A stretch of DNA of 64,000 bases from Planctomycetales bacterium (GTDB taxonomy: Bacteria > Planctomycetota > Planctomycetia > Isosphaerales > Isosphaeraceae). The position numbers and the translations under genes were made by a program. Location of the stretch: the NCBI GenBank assembly GCA_027449865.1, contig DAIDKV010000052.1, positions 16,280-80,279 of the forward strand, written 5' to 3'. This document shows positions 42,776 to 52,455 of this stretch, piece by piece. The first letter of the stretch is position 1, and every line of letters begins with the position of its first letter. The notes under the pieces were generated by a model. The model did no database searches, was not told the origin of the DNA, and worked only from the letters and a program-made list of their open reading frames with translations.

Positions 42776-44983
42776 TCAATACTTGGGCACAAACTGCTCG
42801 CGCTCGTGATACTTGGGATTGTGGTGCCACTCGTTGAGCGTCACGGAGAGGCCGCGGTTGAGGACGTCCTGGGCGAGGTCGCTCCAGGGCGTGTTCGGGT
42901 GCTTCTTGATGACGTCCTTGAGAAGCTGTTCGGCCTCGGCATACTTCTTGGCGGTCTCGCTGTGGGGAGCGAGCGGCTTGGTTGAGTGGTCGACGACCCA
43001 GGTGATCTTCAGGTCGGCGCGACGGAGGGGCTTCGGGACCGGAGGGTTCTTCGCGATCGAGGCCATCAGCGCCCGATATTCGTAAGCCTTTACCTGAAAG
43101 GCGACGGTCTGCGCCAGCATCAGGTCGTAGTGAGCCTGCCATCGCTTGTCGCCCTCGCGGTCGCGCGCCAGCTTGAGCGACTCCAGCCGCTTCTGAATCT
43201 TCAGAAGTTCCTGGAGCTTCGGAGTGGCCCTGGTCCCTTCTTCCATCGCCCCCTGCACCAGCGCGGGATGCTCGATCGGGAACTCGCGGCGATAGAGAAA
43301 CGCCGTCCCCTCATTGACGATCGCGTGCAGGGTGTGGCGGAGCGACGAGGCTTCCCGGTGCTCGATGTAGGTCATCCGGTTGTCGTACTCGGGCAGATAC
43401 TCCCTCAGCGCGACGCTCGAATAGGCTTTCTCGCGATGATGGATGGCCCGCATGAATTCCTCGGTTGGGAGGAGGAAGTAGATCCCGCCGGATTCCTTGG
43501 TGAGCCGGGCCAGCTCATAGGGCGCGAATCCGGAGGGTTGCTCGTCCCATCGCCTGTAGAGGCCATCCCACTGGTAGACTTCCAGGTCGGCGGTCTCTGG
43601 CCCCCGACGGATCAGCGGGTGGTAGATGTCGTGGGTGACCGGGTCCTCGTAGCGATGGTGGGCGAACGGATAGCCGAAGAGCGACTGCCGGCCGATCACG
43701 TAGAGCGGAATCTTGTGCTTCTTGAGAGCCTGGCGCGCTTCCTCGACATCCGCGCCGTCGTCGCCCGACTCGTCGGTCACCAGGACGATCAGAACCTTGC
43801 GGTCGCGGCGGACCATCTGCGCGTAGTGCTCGGCGACCTCGCGGACGGCGTGCATCGTGTTCTCGACGCCGGTGCTGTCGATCGGAAGCTTCTCGATCGC
43901 CTGACCGATCTGCTCCATCTCCGCGCGGGGCTTCTCCAGCACGTACTTGAGCTCCATGCCGAACCCGACAATCGCGTGGTTCAAAACACCGGCGTTCTTG
44001 CTCCTGGGATCCTGGGCGATGTACTTCTTCAATTCGTTGGAGACCCGGTCGAACTTCCCCTTGATGGATTTCTTGTCATCCTCCATCGAGACCGACTCGT
44101 CGAAGAGCCAGACGACCGTGACCTTGTGCTCGCGCAGGTGGCGGACGATCTCGTGGGCGAGCTGGTCCATGGCGGCGCCGATATCCTTGGCGACCCAGAT
44201 CGTGTCGCCAGCGATCTGGCCGCCACCGGCGAGGTCCACGGTCGGAGCCATGGGAAGCAGGTTCATCGGCGAATGCGTGAGGCTCGCGATCTTGACTCCG
44301 GGAAGACTGGTTCCCTCGTTGATCCGACCTCGACCGGCGCCCCGAACCCTCGGGGTGGCCGAGGGACGTCCGGTGCCGACCCCGGCGACGATCACGCCGC
44401 CGCCGTCCTCGCCGTCGCCGCCGCCCTCGGTCATGGTGACCATCTGCGGCTCGCCGGGGGTCTCGGAGTGCTCGTCGCCAACGGTCTTGTCGCGGGGGAT
44501 GTTGGCGGGGTCGGCGTAGATCGGTGTTAGCTCCTGCTCGCCGTTCCGGTAGCTGGCCAGGGCCGAATCAAACGAGAGAACCTTCTCGGCCGACTCCGAC
44601 GTGGCGAACGTCGCGAACGCCAGCGCGGAGAGAAGCGCGGCGTGGACAACCAGCGAGAAGCTCCACGCCTGAAGCAAGTGCGGCAGCCGAACCCGGGCCC
44701 GACGTTTCGGCCGAAGCTTCCCACTCACGGGCTTCGTCCGTGAACCGCCCGGAGCCCTGGAACTCGCCTCCGTGGCGGAACTCTCACTCGCCGCGGCCTC
44801 GGGCGTTGCTGGCTCGATCGGCGGCTGGGCACCCCCCACGACGACCGGCTCCGTCTCGATCGTCGCCTGCGAACGCCCGCTCATCGTATCTTCCGGATGC
44901 GAGCCGGCCCCATCGCCCACCGGGCCAGGCGTGGCGAACTGGTAAACATCATCCATCGACGGATCAGCGGGATGCAGTTCCAT
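42776..44983 (-). CDS. Membrane-anchored VWA-domain protein 1
   Basis: A 735-residue protein with one membrane helix (about residues 110-130, AWSFSLVVHAALLSALAFATFA) and an extracytoplasmic von Willebrand A domain: VTVVWLFDESVSMEDD gives the D-x-S-x-S MIDAS site and VLIVLVTDESGDD the closing Asp. An acidic and Gly-rich linker precedes it and a helical, TPR-like region (AEQLLKDVIKKHPNTPWSDLA) ends it. The role is unknown; VWA domains bind protein partners through a metal. ATG 44983 follows GGAGG; the reading from GTG 45121 has no ribosome site. A close paralogue lies 230 bases upstream. Confidence 0.85.
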   Translation of the reverse strand: MELHPADPSMDDVYQFATPGPVGDGAGSHPEDTMSGRSQATIETEPVVVGGAQPPIEPATPEAAASESSATEASSRAPGGSRTKPVSGKLRPKRRARVRLPHLLQAWSFSLVVHAALLSALAFATFATSESAEKVLSFDSALASYRNGEQELTPIYADPANIPRDKTVGDEHSETPGEPQMVTMTEGGGDGEDGGGVIVAGVGTGRPSATPRVRGAGRGRINEGTSLPGVKIASLTHSPMNLLPMAPTVDLAGGGQIAGDTIWVAKDIGAAMDQLAHEIVRHLREHKVTVVWLFDESVSMEDDKKSIKGKFDRVSNELKKYIAQDPRSKNAGVLNHAIVGFGMELKYVLEKPRAEMEQIGQAIEKLPIDSTGVENTMHAVREVAEHYAQMVRRDRKVLIVLVTDESGDDGADVEEARQALKKHKIPLYVIGRQSLFGYPFAHHRYEDPVTHDIYHPLIRRGPETADLEVYQWDGLYRRWDEQPSGFAPYELARLTKESGGIYFLLPTEEFMRAIHHREKAYSSVALREYLPEYDNRMTYIEHREASSLRHTLHAIVNEGTAFLYRREFPIEHPALVQGAMEEGTRATPKLQELLKIQKRLESLKLARDREGDKRWQAHYDLMLAQTVAFQVKAYEYRALMASIAKNPPVPKPLRRADLKITWVVDHSTKPLAPHSETAKKYAEAEQLLKDVIKKHPNTPWSDLAQDVLNRGLSVTLNEWHHNPKYHEREQFVPKY

Positions 44984-45215
44984 ATCTGGGCTCGCCTCCG
45001 GATGGCTGGCTGGGACCACCGATGATCGAGAGGAAGAGGATCGATGCCCGATCTCCGATCCTGGTCCAGCTTCGGCCTTCGGAAGGGCGAAGCCCGACGA
45101 TTCCAGGCGCGGGTCGTGCACAACAATCCGGGAACTGGGTACGGGGACCTGGGATGCTCAGACCGACTCCTCGGGGCTTTCCCGCTACAGATTACCGAAA
45201 ACCAGGAAGGGATCG

Positions 45216-47150
45216 CTACAGTTTCGGCATCTCCAGCGGCTTGGCCGGCTTCGGCTGCATCTTCTTTTTCTTGGCCTCGGCGGCGTTGTCGCGACGCGGG
45301 GCGGGCGGGACATAGGTCTCAACCCACTTGAAACCGAGGGGATCCTTGAGCTCTCGCTCGGCGAGCAGGGCCCAGGGAGTCGCGGGGTGCTCGTCGACCA
45401 CCCGACGGAGCAGCGTCTCGGCTTCCTTCGCCGCGGCGGCGGCGTTCTTGCTGTACTGGATGGCGGTGTCGGGGACGAGCCGCCAGGCGTTGGACTTCGG
45501 ATTGCTGAACTTCGGCGTATCCTTCTTCATCCGGGCACAGGCCCAGTTGTACTCGTAGCAGCGAACCTTCATGGCGAGAAGCCGGCCGCGGATGAGGTCG
45601 AAGTGAGCCTGCCAGCGCCGGGAGGGCTCGCGATCCCGAAGCTTGGCGGCGGCGTTGATCGGACCGAGGGCCTCGTCGACCGTGTAAACGGTCCGCTCGG
45701 CGACGGCCTGGCTGCGGGCCATGATCTCCTTGAATTCGGGCGAGTCGGCCGGGGGGAAGTTCAGGCCGGGCATGCCGGGGAGATTCTGCTGGGTGATCTG
45801 CGCCGCGGTTAAAACGGCCTGGCGAAGCGGTGAGTGCTGGATCCGCTTTTCGTACTCGCCGCGAGGAATCCAGTCGGGCCGATACTCGCGCATCCGGGCC
45901 GGGTCGAAGCCGAGGCGCCGGGTGTCGAACCGGGTGACGAAGTAGATCCCGCCGGTCTCGGCGGCGAGCCGGCTGAGGGCATACGGGCCGAAGCCCGACT
46001 CGACGATCTCGAACTGCGGCCCGTTGTACCAGAACGGCAGGCGAATCTGCTCGAGCATCACGCTTTCGGGCCCCTGTCGGACCGGGACGCCGTGGAAGAC
46101 GTGCTTTGTTTTCGGGTCGACATAGGTCACATAGTTCTCGGTTCGGCCGAAGATGGCCTGCGAGCCGAGGACGTAGACCGGGATCTTCGCCTTCCGGCAG
46201 GCGGTGATGGCGTCTTCGAGGCGGGTCTCATCGTCGCCGACCTCGTCGGTGACGACGATCGTCATGGTCCGGTAGGCGTGGGTCTGGGCCTCTTTCCCCT
46301 TGTAACGGCCCCACTTGGCGGCGATCTCGCCGACCGTGGTGAACGTGGTCTCGACGCCGCTCTCGTCCTGGGGAACCTCGTGGATGGCGTTGAGAATCTC
46401 GGAAAGGTCGGCGGAGGGGTGCGCCAGCATCGCCTTTCGCGTCTGGCCGAAGGCGATCACCATCGTCAGAAGTCCGCTATCGGCTGAGAGGTGCGACTCG
46501 TCAAGCTGCTGGATGTGGGAATACACGGCCTCGATATGCTTGGCGAGCCGCTGCCGCTCGGCGACGAGGCTCCCGGAGGCGTCGAACGCCCAGACGACCA
46601 GCGTCGGACCTTTCTCCAGGTGGCGGATGATCTCGGTGGCGATCCGGTCGACGGCCCCCTCGACCCCGCCGACGGTCTCCGCTCCGTTGCCCCGGATCGA
46701 GACGTTCTGCGCCAGCAGATTGGCGGTGGGAACAACAACCTCCGTCGCTCGTTTCAGATCCAGAGGCGCCATCTCGGCGGTGATCGACCGCTCCTCCATC
46801 GCCGCGACCGGCACGGTCGAGGCCGAACTGGGCGCCGAGGTGATCGTCGCGGCGAGATTCGGGGCGAATGTTCCGGCGGCCGGAACCTCCGCGGGCGGTT
46901 CCTTCGACTGGTCGAGATCCTGGAAGACCGAATCGGCCGACTCGATCCGGGTATCGGTCAGCTCCGAGCGAAACGCACGTTGCGACTCGCGATGGACCGT
47001 GTAACCCGCGAACGCCAGCCCGGTGAGCAACAGACCGTGGACCAGCAGACTCACGCTGATCGCCGGCAGCTCCAGGTCCAGCCGTCCCCCGGTCCACCCC
47101 GAGAGCCAGGGATATCGAGCCTCCAGCTTCCGCAGCATCTCGACGAACAC
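45216..47150 (-). CDS. Membrane-anchored VWA-domain protein 2
   Basis: A 644-residue paralogue of the next gene. One membrane helix (about residues 29-51, LPAISVSLLVHGLLLTGLAFAG), then a VWA domain with MIDAS VVWAFDASGSLVAER and TIVVTDEVGDDE. The parts GGIYFVTRFD, RRWQAHFDLIRGRLLAMKVR and LLRRVVDEHPATPWALLAERE match the paralogue almost segment by segment. GTG 47150 follows AGAGGAG. The Lys/Pro-rich C-terminus probably lies outside. The two are likely a tandem duplication and could form a hetero-oligomer (inference). Confidence 0.85.
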   Translation of the reverse strand: MFVEMLRKLEARYPWLSGWTGGRLDLELPAISVSLLVHGLLLTGLAFAGYTVHRESQRAFRSELTDTRIESADSVFQDLDQSKEPPAEVPAAGTFAPNLAATITSAPSSASTVPVAAMEERSITAEMAPLDLKRATEVVVPTANLLAQNVSIRGNGAETVGGVEGAVDRIATEIIRHLEKGPTLVVWAFDASGSLVAERQRLAKHIEAVYSHIQQLDESHLSADSGLLTMVIAFGQTRKAMLAHPSADLSEILNAIHEVPQDESGVETTFTTVGEIAAKWGRYKGKEAQTHAYRTMTIVVTDEVGDDETRLEDAITACRKAKIPVYVLGSQAIFGRTENYVTYVDPKTKHVFHGVPVRQGPESVMLEQIRLPFWYNGPQFEIVESGFGPYALSRLAAETGGIYFVTRFDTRRLGFDPARMREYRPDWIPRGEYEKRIQHSPLRQAVLTAAQITQQNLPGMPGLNFPPADSPEFKEIMARSQAVAERTVYTVDEALGPINAAAKLRDREPSRRWQAHFDLIRGRLLAMKVRCYEYNWACARMKKDTPKFSNPKSNAWRLVPDTAIQYSKNAAAAAKEAETLLRRVVDEHPATPWALLAERELKDPLGFKWVETYVPPAPRRDNAAEAKKKKMQPKPAKPLEMPKL

Positions 47151-47428
47151 GATCGAGACTCCTCTTCGTTATCGAACTCCCTCGGATCTCCTCCGACCCC
47201 ACCGGCCGCGCGGGCCGATCTCTCCCTAATCCCTATCTACGACACGAACGCCCATTCGTGACGGCCCGACTCGTCCGATGCGTCCAACCAGCCATTCCGC
47301 CGCTCTCTCCTGCCCCAACGATTCAATAGTACGGCGTCGACGCACGCGAGGCATCCCCGTCGGTCGTTTTTCCGCGTCTGCCCATCGCGCCGATGGCCCG
47401 AGGATGCCCGCCGGAAACCACCGAAATC

Positions 47429-48343
47429 TCAGTAGGCATCCTCGGAGAGAGTTTCGCCGCCGGCCCGGGTCGCCAGGGCCCGGTAGATCGGCGCCGGAAG
47501 CCGCGAGGGCAGAAAATGCACGCTCCCGTCGACGTAGAGAAACAGCGCGCCGCCGGGATGCCCCGACCCGAAGTCGTCCGGCCGGCGCGGGACGGCATTC
47601 GGCCCCTCACGGTCGCCCGCCCGGCCGACGACCAGCGCCGGCCCGCCGGCCGAGCCGGTGATGGCACCGGTCCAGGTGACGGGCGAGATCGAGTCGTCCC
47701 GCTCGCCGACGGCGATCGTCTGGCTGGTCCCGTCCTCGACGTCGATGATCCGGACTGATCGGTCTCGGAAGAACATCCCGTCGCCAGCGTCGCGACCGGG
47801 CGGCGGGGCCGAGGGGTCGAAGGGATAGAGGCTCGATGGGTCGCCGCTGCCAAAGCAGCCGACGTAGCTCGACGCCGCGACCTCGGCGATCGGCTCGCCG
47901 GCCTCCACGCCGACGCCCCTCGCCCCGACCGCGAAGAAGGTCCGCTGGCGACGGCGATCGCTCGGACAGGTCAGGGAGTTGATCGGGGTGACCCTCGGCT
48001 TCGCATTGGCCGGCACCTCGATCGGCAGTGAAAAATTGATCGTATCATAGACACCCCGCTGCTCCACCATCGGGAACATCATCGGCAACCAGCCCCACCC
48101 GGGCCCAGCGTCGGCGCCGGTCCCGGGCGACCGGAGCGAGACCCAACCCGGCGGGAACGCGTTCGCCGCTTCGTGGTAATTGTTCAGCGCCAGGCCAATC
48201 TGCTTGAGATTGTTGGCGCACTGCGACCGCCGAGCAGCCTCGCGCGCTCCGTTCATCGCCGGCAAGAGCAGCGATAACAGCATCGAGATGACCGCCAGGA
48301 CCACCAGAAACTCGATCAGGCTGTAGCCTCGGCGCTCGGGCAT
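47429..48343 (-). CDS. DUF1559 pseudopilin-like protein
   Basis: A 304-residue protein with prepilin-type N-terminus [20 protein letters not shown] and the following [25 protein letters not shown]. The C-terminal signature [20 protein letters not shown] is present. It differs from the classic start in EFLVV and in [11 protein letters not shown]. It follows a second DUF1559 gene in the same direction, 125 bases away, and both share TSQTxAVGER-type and [20 protein letters not shown] segments, so it arose by tandem duplication. Confidence 0.92.
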   Translation of the reverse strand: MPERRGYSLIEFLVVLAVISMLLSLLLPAMNGAREAARRSQCANNLKQIGLALNNYHEAANAFPPGWVSLRSPGTGADAGPGWGWLPMMFPMVEQRGVYDTINFSLPIEVPANAKPRVTPINSLTCPSDRRRQRTFFAVGARGVGVEAGEPIAEVAASSYVGCFGSGDPSSLYPFDPSAPPPGRDAGDGMFFRDRSVRIIDVEDGTSQTIAVGERDDSISPVTWTGAITGSAGGPALVVGRAGDREGPNAVPRRPDDFGSGHPGGALFLYVDGSVHFLPSRLPAPIYRALATRAGGETLSEDAY

Positions 48344-48468
48344 GGATCAGGCTCCGGATCAGAAAGGCTCGGGGCGGGCGCCGTCGGATCGCAAATCGAT
48401 CGGCCCCGCCCCCATCTTACCCGGAACCCTCCGACATTTGAAGGAGAGTCTCCGATTGATCGATCGGG

Positions 48469-49434
<966 letters not shown>

Positions 49435-49662
49435 GGTGAAAGCTCCGGTTCGGGGAATGAGGCGCGTCGGGCGCGCGGGTGCGTCGCCGCCATCTACTGA
49501 TGCGAGACGGATCCTCCTCGGGAGGAGTGGCGATCGCGTGCGCGGGCCGTCGGCCGCGGGAATCGTCGGGCGTGGTTGGACTCGGCCCGTCGGGAGGGAT
49601 TCGCCGGACGAGCGGAGCGACGTCGAGGGGCCGCGCGCGGGGTCATTCCGCGGCGCGGGACG

Positions 49663-50166
49663 TCAGCCGCGTGGGGGCCGATCGATTCGCGAGGGATGCC
49701 TCGGGACGACCCGGGAGGAATCCGGAGGCGGAAGCAGGCCGACGGTCATCGTCGGCCGAAGGCAGGTGGCGAGCATTCGTGCCGCGATCCGGACGTGAGA
49801 TCCAACCGGCGCGGCGGTGGGGTGCGCCGGGTCGCCGCAAGGCGCCTGGCCGAGGCAAGGACCGGAAAGATTGGCCGATTCGTTCGCCTGGGAAGGTGTG
49901 GGCGACGGCTTCAACACCAGGGCGTCAACCGGGATGGTCGCGGGGGTCCGGCGCGAAGACGAGCCACCACCGCAGCAGCACGAGGGGCCTCGGCAATGAG
50001 CGGCGCACTGGCAATCGCGGGCGTGGGCCTCGGCATCGAAGGTCGCCGAGACCATCGCATCGGCCCGAGCGCCGCTGGCCATGGCCGTCATCGCCGCGAT
50101 CGCGACCACCACCGCCATCGGCAGGGTGTCTCGCCTCGATCGGGGATGTCGGGCTCTGGAGGGCAT
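49663..50166 (-). CDS. Exported Cys-rich protein divergent from the B12 riboswitch
   Basis: A 167-residue protein starting at ATG 50166 with a signal peptide (MAVVVAIAAMTAMASGARA). The mature part opens with HARDCQCAAHCRGPSCCCGG, seven Cys and two His within 20 residues, followed by Ser/Pro-rich sequence and further Cys (GPCLGQAPCGDP). This could bind metal. The C-terminal third (ARMLATCLRPTMTVGLLPPP) is unremarkable. The frame is protein-like only after residue 36 of the longer reading. No family was recognised. It is transcribed away from a cobalamin riboswitch 230 bases off, which does not regulate it directly. Confidence 0.5.
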   Translation of the reverse strand: MPSRARHPRSRRDTLPMAVVVAIAAMTAMASGARADAMVSATFDAEAHARDCQCAAHCRGPSCCCGGGSSSRRTPATIPVDALVLKPSPTPSQANESANLSGPCLGQAPCGDPAHPTAAPVGSHVRIAARMLATCLRPTMTVGLLPPPDSSRVVPRHPSRIDRPPRG

Positions 50167-50362
50167 GGTAGACAGCCGTCGCGGTATCGAGTTCCGTTGC
50201 GAACCGGCGGGCGGACCCTCCCTGGATCGTCCGATCGGATTCATCGTCGACGCCGGCCGGTTGGATGTCAAGGGGGTCGCTCGGCTCCTCGACCTGGAGT
50301 GTCCAGCAAGCGGCGTATCGGCCGCCCGGTTCAGAAGTTTGGAAACGTTGATCGAAATATCC

Positions 50363-50392
50363 TTGACATTCTCCCCATTCGGCCTCTAGAGT
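50363..50392 (+). promoter_or_regulatory. Promoter of the B12-riboswitch unit
   Basis: TTGACA (50363-50368), an 18-base spacer and TAGAGT (50387-50392), close to the sigma70 consensus. It is placed so that transcription would begin about at 50399, exactly where the riboswitch begins. Confidence 0.65.
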
Positions 50393-50400
50393 AACCCGCC

Positions 50401-50540
50401 ACACTCGAAAGGCGTCCGGCCGTCATGGGCCGGGCAGGAAGCCGGTGAAATTCCGGCGCGGGACCGCCGCTGTGAGCGAGGAGGTCCCCGGACACGACAT
50501 CCACTGCGGGCACGCCGCCCGTGGGAAGGCGTCCGGGACC
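50401..50540 (+). promoter_or_regulatory. Cobalamin (B12) riboswitch
   Basis: The core is characteristic: GCCGGTGAAATTCCGGC (the B12-box loop and its stem, 50441-50457), GGACCGCCGCTGTGA (50461-50475), CCACTG (50501-50506) and GGGAAGGCG (50523-50531), with outer arms ggcgtccgg (50411) and gtccgggac (50531) of the closing pairing region. Adenosyl- or aquo-cobalamin binding normally blocks expression of the downstream gene, so the DUF1559 and DUF4465 genes should be turned on when B12 is scarce. About 165 bases separate it from the DUF1559 start. Confidence 0.88.
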
Positions 50541-50707
50541 GTTTGACTCGCGAGCCAGAATACGGCCTTTCGAGTGCGCCAGGGGATGCTTCGGCCTCAA
50601 GCATCCGGGCAGGTCGGCGGCCGCGCGCCCCTGCGTCGCGTGCGCCCGGTCGACCCATGCCTTTCCGAGAGGTCCGTCCCTCGCGGCCCCGGAAAGGATG
50701 GTTCCCG

Positions 50708-51541
50708 ATGTCCCTGCCTGCCCACCCTCGCCGGGCCTTCACGCTCATCGAGCTTCTGGTCGTCATCGCGATCATCGCGGTCCTGATCGCGCTTTTGCTC
50801 CCGGCCGTCCAGGCCGCCCGCGAGGCCGCCCGACGCCTGAGCTGTGTCAACAACCTCAAGCAGATCGGCCTGGCCCTTCAGGGCTACCACGACGCCAACT
50901 CGACCTTCCCGGCGGGCGGCTGGATCGCTCTCCCAACACAGCCGCGAACCGTCAATATGAACATCGGCTGGTCGGCGGTCGTTCTTCCCTGGCTGGAACA
51001 GGCCCCGCTCTACGCCGGTTTGAACCTCGCGTTCCCCTACAACGCCCCGGTGAACTCCACGATCGGCCACACGGTCCTGTCGATCTACCTCTGCCCCTCG
51101 GAGCCGCGAAGATCCAACTGGGACACCTGGCCGGGCCAGGCGATCTATGCCGACGCCGACTACGGCGGTATGTACGGCCCACGCGGACTGGTCCCCGGCT
51201 TCACCGACAACCCACCCGCCGGACCGATGATCTTCAACCAGTGCCTCTCGATCGCTCAGATCCTCGACGGCACCTCGATGACCATCCAGGCCGGCGAGGA
51301 CCCCGAGGCGATCAATGCCATGTGGATCAGTGGACACAACATCTTCGATCAGTCGGCCCCGATCAACGCCCGGCCGCCCACCGAGTACGGCGAGGAACTG
51401 ACCAGCCAGCACCCCGGCGGCGCCAACACCCTCTTCGCCGATGGCTCGGTCCACTTCCTCAAGAATCAGACCAACCCCTTACCCCTTTCCGCGCTCTGTA
51501 CCCGGGCGCTCGGCGAGGTCGTCTCGTCGGATAGTTATTGA
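50708..51541 (+). CDS. DUF1559 pseudopilin-like protein under a B12 riboswitch
   Basis: A 277-residue protein with [20 protein letters not shown], then [28 protein letters not shown] and the tail [20 protein letters not shown]. It is shorter than the other DUF1559 proteins here. ATG 50708 follows GGAAAGGA; the 55-codon upstream extension lies inside the riboswitch leader and is rejected. It is followed 18 bases later by a DUF4465 PEP-CTERM gene, so both should be in the same B12-controlled transcript. Confidence 0.93.
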   Translation: MSLPAHPRRAFTLIELLVVIAIIAVLIALLLPAVQAAREAARRLSCVNNLKQIGLALQGYHDANSTFPAGGWIALPTQPRTVNMNIGWSAVVLPWLEQAPLYAGLNLAFPYNAPVNSTIGHTVLSIYLCPSEPRRSNWDTWPGQAIYADADYGGMYGPRGLVPGFTDNPPAGPMIFNQCLSIAQILDGTSMTIQAGEDPEAINAMWISGHNIFDQSAPINARPPTEYGEELTSQHPGGANTLFADGSVHFLKNQTNPLPLSALCTRALGEVVSSDSY

Positions 51542-51559
51542 TCGGATCACTCTTCGCAA

Positions 51560-52438
51560 ATGGATACCACCGTGAATCTCAACCAGTCCTCGGTCGTCCG
51601 GCATGTGTTCGCCCTCGCGTTCTCGATCGGCCTCTTCATCCCGGCCGCTCGCGGCGGCGAGGTCGTCGTCAACTTCAACGATCTGACCTACAGCCGTCCC
51701 TATGACCCCAATGAGAATTACCCCAAGGGCCAGGCGCCGGGGACCGGCAGCTACGATGACGGCTGGGATCTCAACGGCGGGTTCACGTCGCACGGCACCT
51801 TCTTCACCAACTCTTATGACAAGACGTATGCCGCGTGGAGCGGCTGGGCCTATTCCAACGTCAACGATCCGACCACGACCGGATCGAGCCCGGACACCTC
51901 GGACTACCTCCACCAGTTCGCCGCCATCACCGGTACGGCCCCCGGCGGTTCGGGGAACTACGGGATCGAGGCCGGCACCGGCGGTGCCATCAATCTTCCG
52001 GGAAGCTCGACACCCCTCTCGTTTCAGGTGACGAACACAACCTACGATTATCTCTCGATGAAGTATGGCGATGGCTTCGCGAAGCAATTTTCCACCGGCG
52101 ACTATTTCGAGCTGAAGATTTACGGATTCTCGGGCCTCAATGGCGCCGGGACGAAGGTGGGCGAGGTGGATTTCTATCTGGCGAACTTCACCGGTGGGAA
52201 CACGATACTGGTCGACACCTGGACCACGGTCAACCTGTCGTCGCTGGCCGGAGCGCGAAGCCTGACCTTCGACTATGCCTCGTCGGATGTCGGAACGTTC
52301 GGAATCAATACGCCCCTATCCTTTGCGATGGATAATCTGACCCTGGGAACAACCTCGGTCCCCGAGCCGTCGGGGCTGGTGCTTGGCCTGCTGGCCTCGG
52401 CGATTCTCGGGGCGGCGGGGCGGTTCTGGCGGCGGTAG
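51560..52438 (+). CDS. DUF4465-family PEP-CTERM protein, predicted B12-regulated
   Basis: A 292-residue protein with signal peptide (VFALAFSIGLFIPAARG), a DUF4465 beta-sandwich and a PEP-CTERM tail (VPEPSGLVLGLLASAILGAA, then RFWRR). The domain is well matched: FTSHGTFFTNSYDKTY, WSGWAYSNVND, YLHQFAAITG, DYLSMKYGDGFAKQF, GEVDFYLANFTGGN and SSDVGTFGINTPLSFAMDNL. As I recall, DUF4465 proteins are recurrent in B12-riboswitch-controlled loci of Bacteroidetes, where surface lipoproteins capture cobalamin. It may therefore bind corrinoid at the cell surface. The PEP-CTERM tail would place it in the envelope through exosortase. Confidence 0.88.
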   Translation: MDTTVNLNQSSVVRHVFALAFSIGLFIPAARGGEVVVNFNDLTYSRPYDPNENYPKGQAPGTGSYDDGWDLNGGFTSHGTFFTNSYDKTYAAWSGWAYSNVNDPTTTGSSPDTSDYLHQFAAITGTAPGGSGNYGIEAGTGGAINLPGSSTPLSFQVTNTTYDYLSMKYGDGFAKQFSTGDYFELKIYGFSGLNGAGTKVGEVDFYLANFTGGNTILVDTWTTVNLSSLAGARSLTFDYASSDVGTFGINTPLSFAMDNLTLGTTSVPEPSGLVLGLLASAILGAAGRFWRR

Positions 52439-52455
52439 AATCCCGATCGGCCGGG

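Noticed and set aside
50521..50707. Upstream extension of the DUF1559 gene into the riboswitch leader
   Set aside because: The prepilin signal begins at ATG 50708; the leader is structured RNA.
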